From Lingula anatina (taxonomy: Eukaryota; Brachiopoda; Lingulata; Lingulida; Lingulidae), in contig NW_019776146.1 in assembly GCF_001039355.2 (NCBI RefSeq), positions 449,031-513,030 of the forward strand: a DNA stretch of 64,000 nucleotides, given 5' to 3'. Made by a program: the position numbers and the translations under genes. The first letter of the stretch is position 1. Each line of letters begins with the position of its first letter. Below, piece by piece: positions 53,622 to 64,000 of the stretch. The notes under the pieces are model-generated. The model made no database searches and was not told the origin of the DNA. It saw only the letters and a program-made list of their open reading frames with translations.

Positions 53622-53747
53622 GTAAGTATGTAGCGGTGTAATGAAAACTACATTATGTGGTTTTTGCCTGTAAATTCACATAATGTGCATGTCGTGGACG
53701 GAATCGAATGACATAGAATGTGCCACCCCCATTAGATCGCACTAATC

Positions 53748-53750
<3 letters not shown>

Positions 53751-53792
<42 letters not shown>
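53751..53792 (+). repeat. (GA)21 microsatellite
   Basis: 42 bp of uninterrupted GA. Confidence 0.97.
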
Positions 53793-53795
<3 letters not shown>

Positions 53796-54935
53796 TGTTT
53801 GTTTCAAAATGTCATTATTTACAGCCAGATGAGAGATCTTGCCTTTTATGTAATGTCCTTAGTCCCTTTTTTGCTGCAGTTGCTCGTTTAAATGATATTT
53901 CCAGTCTATAATATGTGAACATTGCCAATCAACTCTAACAGGACAGGCAATTTGTTGTAAAGATGATATGATCAATGGGGTCCGGTGACCTTTCCATGAT
54001 CCTGATTTCTTTCTGCTAAACAATTTCCAATTTCCTTAAATCATCCCGCCATGTTTGAAATATTGTGTGTATATCAGAATGTGCGCCGAGACGAGACCAG
54101 GCATTCTGTTCCAAACATTCAAGAAATAAGTTAATCCTTATTGTGAATTTCGTTTATGTGCACCCTATTAATAAAGAACTTTAGTCGGCATCAACAGGTT
54201 GAATGCCTTCTTTTGAAACAAAACTATTTAGATTTTAACAGTTATAGTTTATACAAGATGGCATGTGATGTAGTACTTGAGGAAACAACGATGAAGTGAG
54301 TTTTCCGGAGAAACAATATTTAATCCTAAGTTCACGAACGCATATAAATAAATGCCATCGATGTCTTTCCCTGACACTTAGAATTAAAATATACGAGACA
54401 GCTGAGGTAAAAAAGGTTAGAGAGCACATTCTTCTTTCCAATTTAAAAGGGCAAATTGTTACTCAGCATTCTTTAAAAAGGACAAAGTAAACTTGAAAAA
54501 AGTAGACTCGGAATAATGAATAACCAGACGTGCGTAACAACCTACACACATTCTCTGGTTTAAAAAGTTACTTAACCCATTTTCTTCGTCACTCCATGTA
54601 TTGTATACCTTTATTAGCGTGGACATACAAATGATGCCCCCCCCCCCTCGTTGAGAAAAAAATGCCTTTGCGAGTTAACTTCAAAAGCTTACTTCATACA
54701 AGATAATATTGTGTACGTGCGCGATAGTCAACGTACTGTACGTGTTTTGGCTTTATAAGTTTTGAGGAGAAGATACGCAGTAGGGGCCTACATATTGACG
54801 CGGGCTCAGTCCACCACAGAGCAACCTTTATACAATCCATTGACGTGCATCTTACGCATGGATTAGTCATGGGGGAACTCGTAATTTTGATTAAATTTTC
54901 CGAGAGCAAAAATTCGCTGAAGATAAGTTGGGCAG

Positions 54936-54963
54936 TTTTTTTTTTTTTTTTTTTTTTTTTTTT
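54936..54963 (+). repeat. Poly-T, 28 bases
   Basis: Uninterrupted T run. It may be a retroposon tail on the minus strand, but no SINE or LINE sequence was recognised beside it. Confidence 0.95.
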
Positions 54964-57900
54964 GAGTGGTCTCCAAGATTTGCCAAATCCAAAGATAAGA
55001 CTAAATGGTTATACTGTACTATCTTAAATGTCTCCCGAATACCAAATGTATAAGGTTACATGTATCAAGCATTTATTACTTAGTTATACAGATCTACATA
55101 AAAACCTATGCGGGAATTGCGTCATAATTGTCACTTTAAAGTATATGCTACATTTGATAAATGTTATATGGCTGTGGGTGCACGCCGTTTTCATGTATAC
55201 CATGCACTGTATAAGGTTAATATTCTTGTATTATGCTTCAACCTTCACAAGAGACATCTCGATTCATACATATTTTGGTTGCCGATGATTATGTTCACAT
55301 TGGAGGTAATTAGGGTGGTTCTGATCTATTCAGCACAGATTTCATTTTTGATAAATTACAACTAACTTACACTGAATGCTAACGGAGGTTCTTTTTGGCT
55401 GTATTGGAATCAACAGAATAACCGAAATTTGAGTACATGGAAGCTACTCATAGATCGATTTGAAACCAAGCTACTAGTAATACGTCTTACGAAAACGAAA
55501 TGCAGTGCCTGCATTGTAGCGAACAGTGCATTTTCTTCGTGTTATTTCCATAACTGCAATAAATACTTCATGTCGCCGTGAATGCTAGATGCAGCTGTGG
55601 TATCCCGTTTTAATTTCATGTCTATTTTTGAAATAGAAATCAGCAAAAAGTATTTTCAGATGAAAAACGAATGTCTGTCGTGGATATAGATAAACAAAAA
55701 AGAATGTTGCCTAGGATTTGATTGCTTGTCGACCTCAACTTTGATGAATATTCATTTAAGTCTTCAGTAAACGCACATTATTTAAAGCGCTATGCAAGAA
55801 ATGCTTCACCAGCATGTTTTGCTGAATTGGGAAGATGTTATTTGACTTGTGCTTGCGTTGATATGCCAGCAGCGTTCTAAAGAAACGCAGGATGACTAAA
55901 TTCTTTTGTAATTTGTAACCACTCGTGTCTCATCCTGTGCGTGAATCCGTTGCTGAATATCTTGCCAGTTACTGCTTTCTTTCCTGCTTGATCGAAAGTA
56001 AACACAAGCTTATAGAAAGCAAGAAATGATCAAGCAGATCTGAAATTTAGGTTTGCCTGCGGTGGCCTGTTCACCAACCGTTCAGCCTTCATTCCAAATC
56101 AAGTGAGCTCGAGAACTGCTTTTGGAATTGAAATAGATATGTTGTGCGCGTTTTTTTATTTAATCCCATTTCGAAAAAGGATCGATGTACTTTTACTGAA
56201 AGAATCAAATAGCGGCAAACTGAAAATCGTTTTCTCGATGAGCTAAGAAACCCACCCTTTCCGCCAGATGCCGTACATTTTATCAAAGTATCAGGACACT
56301 TAACATATATGGACCATTGACTTCAGTGTCAAGAATTGGAATGAAAAAGAAGAAATAAGACATCTTTGAGGCAATTTTTGATAACTGCAGCAACACCGAC
56401 AATTAATTGTTAGTAAGTATCTCTTTTCTTCGATAAATTAATTTTCTTTTCTTCATTAGAGGAATAACAGTGCATGCGTTTGTGAAGCAAACTGATTTCT
56501 CGAGAATTTTTCACGGAATCTTTAATCGTGAATTATTCAATGTTTAAATGGAAAAGCAAAGAGCACCAACAAAGAAAATGCTCTTTGTGTACTGGTGTTT
56601 TTAAATGTAACAGCAGGGCAATTTCCTGCAATCTTTAAAACGCAAATAGCTCTCAAATTAGGTGAGAAATTAAAAAGAGAAAATTTCTTGATTTCACAAG
56701 AGAAATAACTGCAACATGTAGCGTATTTATTTTTTATTGTTTGATAGCATTTCCATGTTGATCTTTTCCTTGTTTGGTCCCAAAACGTTAGCCAAAATGG
56801 CACTCCCAAATAAAACGAATCCTTTGAAAAATCATTAAATAGTTAGGTTTAATCCAATCGTTCGCCCTTGTTATTGGATCTAAAGTATATAATATACTTT
56901 ACACTCTAGTTATAATACTCAATCCTCTTTGTAACAAATAAATGAAAGCTGTGCGTAATTTACTTACAACTGGTTTATCCAAGGAAGCTAAAATCAATCG
57001 ATACAAGTATCGACCCTGAAGACCTGACTGATTGAAACTTATGTATTTCTATAAAGAAGGTGTTTCTTACCCTCTCATTCACTCATACATCGGGGCACCG
57101 AGGATACAATATTCCCCTTCAGTTCGATCCCAAATAAACGAATAACTTTGTAGATTTGTCGTCTTTGACCTCAACATAGAATCTCTTTCAATGGGTCTTA
57201 GAGAAGGCAATAGAGGAAGGGTGAAGTGAAAATGAAAAAAAAATTCACTCCGTGACCGTTTTCTCACACTAAGTTAATGTACTTTTAGATATTCACTCAG
57301 TTCAAATTGCATATATGGTTTCCTTTCAGTAAAAATAAACCCTTTAGACATAGGCAAGAAATTGCATGTAACTGCAAGATTTTCATGCTCGTTTTTATGC
57401 ATTTCTAAGAAAGCCCCATGATGCACCTTTGTTGTTCGTTGCCTCAGGCTGTTCTTCAGGCTATTCTTCGTGCTGTGATGAAAAAGCATTTCTGTGTCAT
57501 TTCAAATATTTTAATTGACAGGAGATGTTCTTCCTTAAGGAGCAACACATGTAGGAGGTGTTACTAAGGGTCGTGTTCTGAAGAGCTTCTTGCCCTGCAA
57601 GAATTTCAAAATGAGACTTCGCATGCACGGGATTACATCCCATTGCAGAATTTCTTCGAATTGCGGAAACGTGAAGCCTGTGGCCCTTGGTTTGTCAAAC
57701 TCTTGGTAAACAGATTTGATTGACGCTTTGCTGTAAGGGACCAAGGTTTACAGCCAATGATGTTTTTATGTCGCTTTCCTTGAATTGAATTGATTTACGG
57801 AGACGCGACGTTTTGTCGATACCTGAGACTTTTAGGTGCGGCCATAAGTTTTGTCATGCCTTTAATGATAGCTGCCGGTAACTTCCAATTAAAGGGCAAC

Positions 57901-58358
57901 CCACAGGGCCCAGCAGCACTCACAAAAGACCCCAGAGAACTGAAACATTTTGATTCAGGTGTCAAAACCGATTATTTTAATCGGATCACTGTGGGCGTTT
58001 TTTTTCTGATTTTCATGAAAATGAAACACAATTGCAATGCTTTTTCCATTTGGAAAGAACAACATTTGTTTTGCAAGCTAATTGATGGACGGCACTTCAA
58101 AGCGATTTCTTCTTAAGGAATCCTTTGGTTAAATTATTCTAATCTAATTAGCTCATAATGTTGGATTATTTCTTGATTACAGTAATTAGTTCTTCTAGAA
58201 CACATGCGACCATGAACATTTATCATTGACATTTAAACTAATTTTCAATGTAACTCACACTAACAGGGTATCGTTGACAGTTTTTAACAATAATACTCAG
58301 GGATGCTGGCGCATAATTGTGTCTTCTCACAGTTTTGCAGAATTTATCTTGCGCAACA

Positions 58359-58407
58359 GAGAGAGAGAGAGAAAGAGAGAGAGGGAGAAAAGAGAGAGAG
58401 AGAGAGA
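58359..58407 (+). repeat. Interrupted (GA)n microsatellite
   Basis: GA units with GAAAG and GGGAGAAAA interruptions. Confidence 0.95.
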
Positions 58408-61130
58408 ATTTTTTTAATATACGTAACTAATACTTACATGTACAATATTATATTGGACCACATTGATATTTTTAAACCGGTCATCGTATACATTTCCTAA
58501 CCCGAGAGTTAATGATGCAATCTAATTTCCCCAATATTCCACAGAGAACACTACTGACCTGGTCAAATCAGTATGGGTTCTTTAGGTGACTAAGTCAATC
58601 ATGCGTGAAGAACAAAGATTGGTCAAAACATCTAAACACAAAATGGAAATTATTAAAACAATGCTTTCCACATTTGATGAGATTATGGCTACGCAATTTC
58701 CTCATTGTTATCCGAAATCTATTGATATTTTGTAAATATTTGTAAAACAGAACGTAGCCATTTTGTCGTAGCATAAACAATTTGTTGACTGCCGCGGTAT
58801 TAACTTATTTTGAATTGAAATCAGTGGACAAAGAAATCAACGTATTCAAGATGGTACTGCGATCATGTCATAGTGAATGACCCCGAGGCAATCTTTCATC
58901 ACTATCTCAGTCTTTTTTCTTTTTTTCTAAATAGAATAAGCTGCTTCGCTTTGTTGGTTAGTAATGACCATCAAACGTTCTTGGCAATGTTAGGAGCGTA
59001 ATGACACTTTGCAGGAAGACATCGCTTTCAGTGGCAATTTGGAGAGAGACTTTATTTGCCATTATTAATTCTTCTTTTTAGCTGTGGTTGAAGTGAAATT
59101 AATCACAGGATTGCGTGTGTCTTCAAGTGCACTAAGCTTGTGGACTTGGTCGTCTATGATGAAGGGCTGGCGCGAAAGAAAATAATGCCTGACTGGGATA
59201 TAAGTTATGCTCACGTTCAAATCCATCAGTGGGTTAAGCATCTATCAAAAGAGGGACGGGGAACCAGGTTTATCATTCAGCAACATTTTCAGAGAAACTG
59301 GAGAGGAGGGCACTCGGCCCTGTATCCCCTTGTCTTGGATCAACCTACGGTATGGTTCTGTCACATCTAGCGTAAAGAGGTACATGTACGTATGACCATC
59401 GTATGTGACATCGTACATGGATGAGGGAGTGATGAAAGATAGTCGCAAGGTCATTAAGTCTGAAGAGATCACAGTTCCACCTTGAGTACGTTGATTTCTT
59501 TGTGAACTGATATCAATTTAAAACAAGTTTATACCGTGACAGTCAACAAGTGAAATCGGTTTCCAGCGTATTAAAACGAAGCTACATTGTATAAGCAGCG
59601 TGTGGAATTATTGTAACGTGACAGAGAGTCCCCCACAATAGAGAGTCCGCTTCCCATTCATTTGTACAAGTGAGCCTCGCCCTAGATGTTGACTCACTTA
59701 GGTCAGGCTTACCCTAACCATTATAACACTGGCCCTAAGTTTCGTTACATCATTCGGGCCGTGGAGTTTGCGCGTTTCATGGACGTTGATTAAATATAAA
59801 CTTTGCTAGAAGCAGTTGATTAAATATGAACTGGGCAAGAATAATCAGCATTTACCATTTTGTCTTTTAAATATGTCGTCAACATCCTCCCAGTCGAAAC
59901 ACCTCTGTGTTTTATTAATTTCTGGATCACTAGTTTTTAATTAGTAATTTCAATTTTAATTTTAAAAGTACTTAAAAGTATTACAAGTATATACATGTTT
60001 TCAAATAATCTGAGGGTTTTAATAACAAAGCCTTTGTATTATGATGAGATACAACACCGTAGAAAAAATGTTACATTTAAATTTCCTTTAATTCCATTTG
60101 AATTGAACATCTGAGACGAAATGTGGAAGAGTCTCTCTCCATCTGTCTCATTGATGTTCCAATGCATGCATCAGGTTGCATGTAACTGGACCGAAAAAAA
60201 CAGAAGCAGTAAGGCAGAAAGCCCTTTGAACATAAGAACAATGATAAGAGTCATATTCTCATTTCTGACCTTGGGTTTCGAAGAAAATCCAAATAACATA
60301 TAATATTATGAGGTTTCCTGGAACAAAGATAATTTGCACTCGCACACTCGTACTTTTTTATTTCGAGGTGACTTGTCGTCAAAGTACCATACATAGCATA
60401 CGAAGTACAATAAAATAAGTAAGTAATATATACGTATACATAAACCTTGGAAAAGACCCAGACTTGTGTGATTTTTTTACCTACGGGGACATGATGAAGC
60501 ATAGAATAATAGATGTGCAAGGAAGCGTAATACTGCCTGTATGATAGAGCCATGAGCATGATAAATACAGCATAATTGCTGTTGGGAAGCACATACAATG
60601 ATTACTACATGTTCGTATACATGAAAATTGCTATCAAAACGCATTACGCTGTACTCCTTCCCTTGGAGAACTATTAATTAATCACCAAGCTGAAGGCTTA
60701 TCTGAAGACACAGTGAAAGACACATTATCTTTGACTTTCGTGATAAATTCTTTTCAGCCTGTCGCCATACACCTTCGTCATTATTTTGCACAATTAATTT
60801 GATCATACTGTTATTCATCGACAAACATTTTTTTCCATTCAGAAGAAACACAAACCCATTACACAAAGCGTGTCCGTGTCCCTATTGTCCTCGTACATCC
60901 GCCAAATTTGAGGATACGAAATCTTTATCCGCTTAATCCAATTAACCTGAAGGAAATTAAAAATCAGAATCCTGATACCTTTTACTGATTCTCAAAGGGT
61001 TTGAACTTTCAAAGGGGTTTACGGTTTTTTACCTTAACCAATAACGCGACAGGACAAACTTTGGAATCTGACCCTCTTAAGTGCGCGTCCAACTTTTCTT
61101 AGGAACAATATCGATGTTACAGAGCTACTT

Positions 61131-61880
61131 AATCCCGATTTACACTGGACGGCGTGTCGGAGACATTTAATAATTCACAGGCAATTTCAGTTACTTTACG
61201 TAATAACTTTTTATTGTAAACCGTAATTCCGTATAATATGTTATGTCAAGTCTAAAGAGGCAGAGAAAGCTTGTTGACTATTTTGATTAAGAAGTTAAGG
61301 TCATGAAGCCATTGTCTTGGTTTGATATTTTAAAAAGCAACGAGTAAACATTAAAGCCTTGATCACATTTGCCACGGACGCCGTGCGATGAAATCAAATA
61401 CAATTTTGCGTAAGATTTTTTTTTTTTGACATCGTAAGGGGCTACACCGAGTTTGTCTACATTGCATACGGTCGCCGTGCCATTTTATATGATTGAATCT
61501 GGTTATTGTAGTCAGCGTTGGATTTCCCCATAGCGATTTACACGTTAATATTTTGACCACGAATCTGGAAGGTAGTATTAACGCGTTGCCTAACCTAAAG
61601 TTTACAGCGGTGTCCGTATTTCGAGCCTGTTTCTAAATTTGATTCCAAACTAAATTTTGCGCGGTTCCGGACAGGCGTCCTTTCTGCGTCCTTTCTGCGA
61701 CCATGAATCTGGCATCGCTATGGTCGTAGAAAGGAGGCACGAGCATCGCTTTTGTAGCAGAGTGCATGTTCAATGATCGGTATGTTATCAGCACGTAAAA
61801 TTATTATTTCATTTTACTATCAAACGGAACCGTACTACGGGACGCAGAAAGGACGCCGTCCAGTGTAAAGGGAGCTTTAT
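61131..61880. mobile_element. MITE-like block with TTTACACTGGACGGCG ends
   Basis: ATTTACACTGGACGGCGT at about 61138 is matched in reverse complement by ACGCCGTCCAGTGTAAA at about 61852. Around these cores lie AGAGCTACTTAATCCCG on the left and GGGAGCTTTA on the right. Inside are GGACGCCGTGCGATGAAAT (61377) and GGTCGCCGTGCCATTTTAT (61470), related direct repeats, and a hairpin at 61686-61740. The block looks like one decayed or several nested short inverted-repeat elements; edges and superfamily are uncertain. TATAGAAGTCCTCT is tandemly doubled just outside the right end. Confidence 0.6.
61686..61740. repeat. Internal hairpin of the 61.1-61.9 kb block
   Basis: GCGTCCTTTCTGCGACCAT and ATGGTCGTAGAAAGGAGGCA are near-complementary arms of about 19-21 bp around a 15-base loop. 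CTTTCTGCGTC is also repeated in the left arm. Confidence 0.8.
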
Positions 61881-62650
61881 AGAAGTCCTCTTATAGAAGT
61901 CCTCTATTCATTTCTTTTGACGCGGAGCTTGAACGCTTTGAAGACAGTAGAGAGTAATCCTTTTTACGGAAATTGTGTTCCTATCGACAACTGACAATAA
62001 GATTGACATTTAATTCCCAAATTTAACTGCTACCGTTTCAACTTTATGCTAACAACAATCTTCAGTACAAAAAAAGTGCCGTTTGCCTGGTGTGAGGCCA
62101 TGGTGCGCACAAACGTTTATCACATTTTTCATTGGTAATTGATGGGCTGTTTGACACTTTTCGCATAGACGCATAAGGTTAACGGCGTCTTGTAACGCGT
62201 CTGTGCTAAAATAAAGATGTGTCTAAAACCATGCAGACACGATACCATTTGATGCTACCATGATGCAACGGGCAATAACGACAGACACTCGATCAAGTAA
62301 ATTTGGAACATTTATCATTTCATATCTCTTCCTCTATAGCATTCGTTTCCTTGACTATCAACAACATGTCTCTCCCATCATTTCATCTACATGTTCATTA
62401 AAAACCCATTTTTTCCCATTCATCGAACTTATAATTCTCGCTCGTCGGCGCTGATGTTTTCGACCTAGTTTTTTTCTTGTAATTATCCGGTCATTAAAGA
62501 AAACGTCAGGGGACTTAACAACAGCGTAGCTGATTGACAACTTCGTTGATCACGACCTCGCTGAAAAATTAGAAGGACAGTGCAGTGAATGATGAATGAA
62601 GATAAGGATTAGAAAGATGCGGCTGTTATTAATTAAGAAACTAACATTAT
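61881..62650. other. Noncoding, no feature recognised
   Basis: Unique sequence with short open frames only. Confidence 0.45.
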
Positions 62651-62657
62651 ATACATG

Positions 62658-62686
62658 CAGGGAATTATATCGGATATAATTCCCTG
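62658..62686. mobile_element. 29-bp palindrome flanked by 7-bp direct repeats
   Basis: CAGGGAATTATATC is followed directly by its near-exact inverse GATATAATTCCCTG with one extra central G. ATACATG stands directly on both sides (62651-62657 and 62687-62693). The layout is that of two transposon termini, starting CAGGG, fused with no interior and bounded by a target duplication. Confidence 0.65.
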
Positions 62687-62693
62687 ATACATG

Positions 62694-64000
62694 TAAGTAT
62701 AAATGCGTCGGACATTATCCATCTGGTTTAAAACTGCGTCCCCTTTGGAGCACGTCTGTGTCAGTGCCGAAAAAGCAATGTTGTTAATCTAGCACCATAG
62801 AAGCACCAATCGTTTAGTTCACAGGTGCCACCACGAAATGATCAAATATTGATATGTTGACTTGACAGTTAAAAAATGACATAGTTAACAGATCATTTTA
62901 CCGATAGATTCAGACAGATATACAGATGTATATGGCATGATTAGACTTTCGGGTCACTCGATCAGGAGCAATTTATGGTGGGACAAATCTAATCACAGCC
63001 AGAAAGAGTGATAGTGTTGCCTGTTAACTAGCGAGAACAAGCCGCGAACTAATAAGGATAAAGCAGCCACAGGCATCAAGAAAATCCCACGGTTCAGATT
63101 TGTAGCAAGCTGACTGACTTAGCACGCGTGAAGATGATGACGTAAAAAATCATTGTATGAAAAGATTACCATCGTACCTCACCTACCAGCGAATAACAGA
63201 ATTGTCAATGAATTAACCAAGAAGAAAAGAAAGAAGAAAGGCTGTCGGTAATCTTATTCTGAGTTTGTAAAGGTTATGGCCTGTACTGATACTTTCTGGC
63301 GTGTTAGTCTTTTTGCTATCTATAGGCAGCGTTTGAATGTTAAAATAGTATAGGCGCCTTGACTGTATATATCATGGTGTTGAATTATGCAGTGAGACAT
63401 TTCCTGAATTAATCATTGCTAACATCATCATTATCTCGCTTACTGTATGTAAAAGGTTGACAGGGCACCGATAGTCCGGAATAAGAATGTATTTGTTCAA
63501 GTAAGTACCAGTATCCGAAACCAGGTATGAATACCTAGGACATAAACTACGGGCGTCATTAAAAAAAACATTATGTTAAATGAAAAATCTGGTCTTTTCA
63601 GAGCAGATTCATTACTTTTTCTTTTACTTTTTTCTTTTTGTGTGAGTTTAATTTTTGTTTGTGTGTGTGGGCGTGCGAGTGTGTGTATGTTTGTGTAACC
63701 GCGCTCGTGCCCATATGGAATGATAATGCTTGTCAATAGAAAAGCTTTACGTACTGAAGGATATGTGTTATCTTATATTTGTAATTTTCCTGACAATTGT
63801 GGACTTACTAGAGATGATAAGGGGAAAAGGCCGACGGTTTACAATATTTATTACGAAAAGCTAAACATGATGCTTTAGCAGATACAATTGAACTCACTGT
63901 ACAACACATAATACACAGATGAGAGAAAATGAAAAGTTGGTCATAGAGGAAAAAAGGTTACATAAAACAATTTACACAAGTTGAACTTTATGGTGTCCAG
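62694..64000. other. Noncoding, no feature recognised
   Basis: Unique AT-rich sequence with a short GT-rich stretch near 63657-63695 and no supportable gene. Confidence 0.45.

Larger units (their letters stand above)
53793..61130. other. Noncoding region with simple repeats
   Basis: No gene is supported. A 28-T run at 54936-54963 and GA tracts at 58359-58407 are the visible repeats. The frame at 59140-59370 has ordinary-looking composition but no recognised domain. Confidence 0.45.

Noticed and set aside
59140-59472. Overlapping frames on both strands (76 and 75 codons) with protein-like composition
   Set aside because: Both strands are open because the patch is less AT-rich; no family could be recognised and no splice or start context singles out one frame.

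Overview
The window looks like nuclear DNA of an invertebrate animal. It is AT-rich and gene-poor, dense in microsatellites and short DNA-transposon derivatives, and holds one clear intron-containing neuropeptide receptor gene. Frequent TACATGTA-type strings, CAGGCCCGTAGCCAG and CAGTGGCGGAT-type MITE ends, and repeat copies a few percent apart with many indels suggest a highly polymorphic marine invertebrate such as a hemichordate, lancelet or mollusc. I cannot fix the species. There is no bacterial, organellar or viral gene organisation.

Layout. 1-11852: two diverged copies of a roughly 5 kb segment, 1-5550 and 7290-11852, separated by 1.3 kb and a 408-base N gap inside a poly-T tract. The copies differ by several large indels, including an 807-bp transposon with 8-bp target duplications in copy A and a 168-bp MITE with 5-bp target duplications in copy B; each copy supplies the empty site for the other. 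11853-16300: mostly noncoding, with two weak plus-strand exon candidates near 14.66 and 15.21 kb. 16329-18050, minus strand: a class A GPCR of the vasopressin/oxytocin - neuropeptide S/CCAP superfamily, 442 residues in two coding exons, with a further splice acceptor just 5' of the start codon. 19324-22914: a 1795-bp block repeated head to tail around a single N, apparently identical and probably an assembly artefact. 23.7-24.4 kb: a hAT-like MITE and a 57-bp minisatellite. 29.8-36.8 kb: four related foldback elements, at least three flanked by TAA and so PIF/Harbinger-like; a fifth relative lies at 1.57 kb. 38916-40580: a complete but dead Tc1-like transposon sitting inside a (TA)n tract. 40.8-64 kb: noncoding apart from one possible TATA-driven first exon near 53.3-53.6 kb, GA and poly-T tracts, a nested MITE cluster at 61.1-61.9 kb and a 29-bp palindrome between 7-bp direct repeats at 62.66 kb.

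The GPCR is the only confident protein-coding gene. Most other open frames are of the length expected by chance in DNA of this composition and are not annotated. The least ordinary material is the family of foldback elements sharing an internal GATCGATC / CTCNNNGGGG module, and the receptor's unusual ligand-pocket residues.
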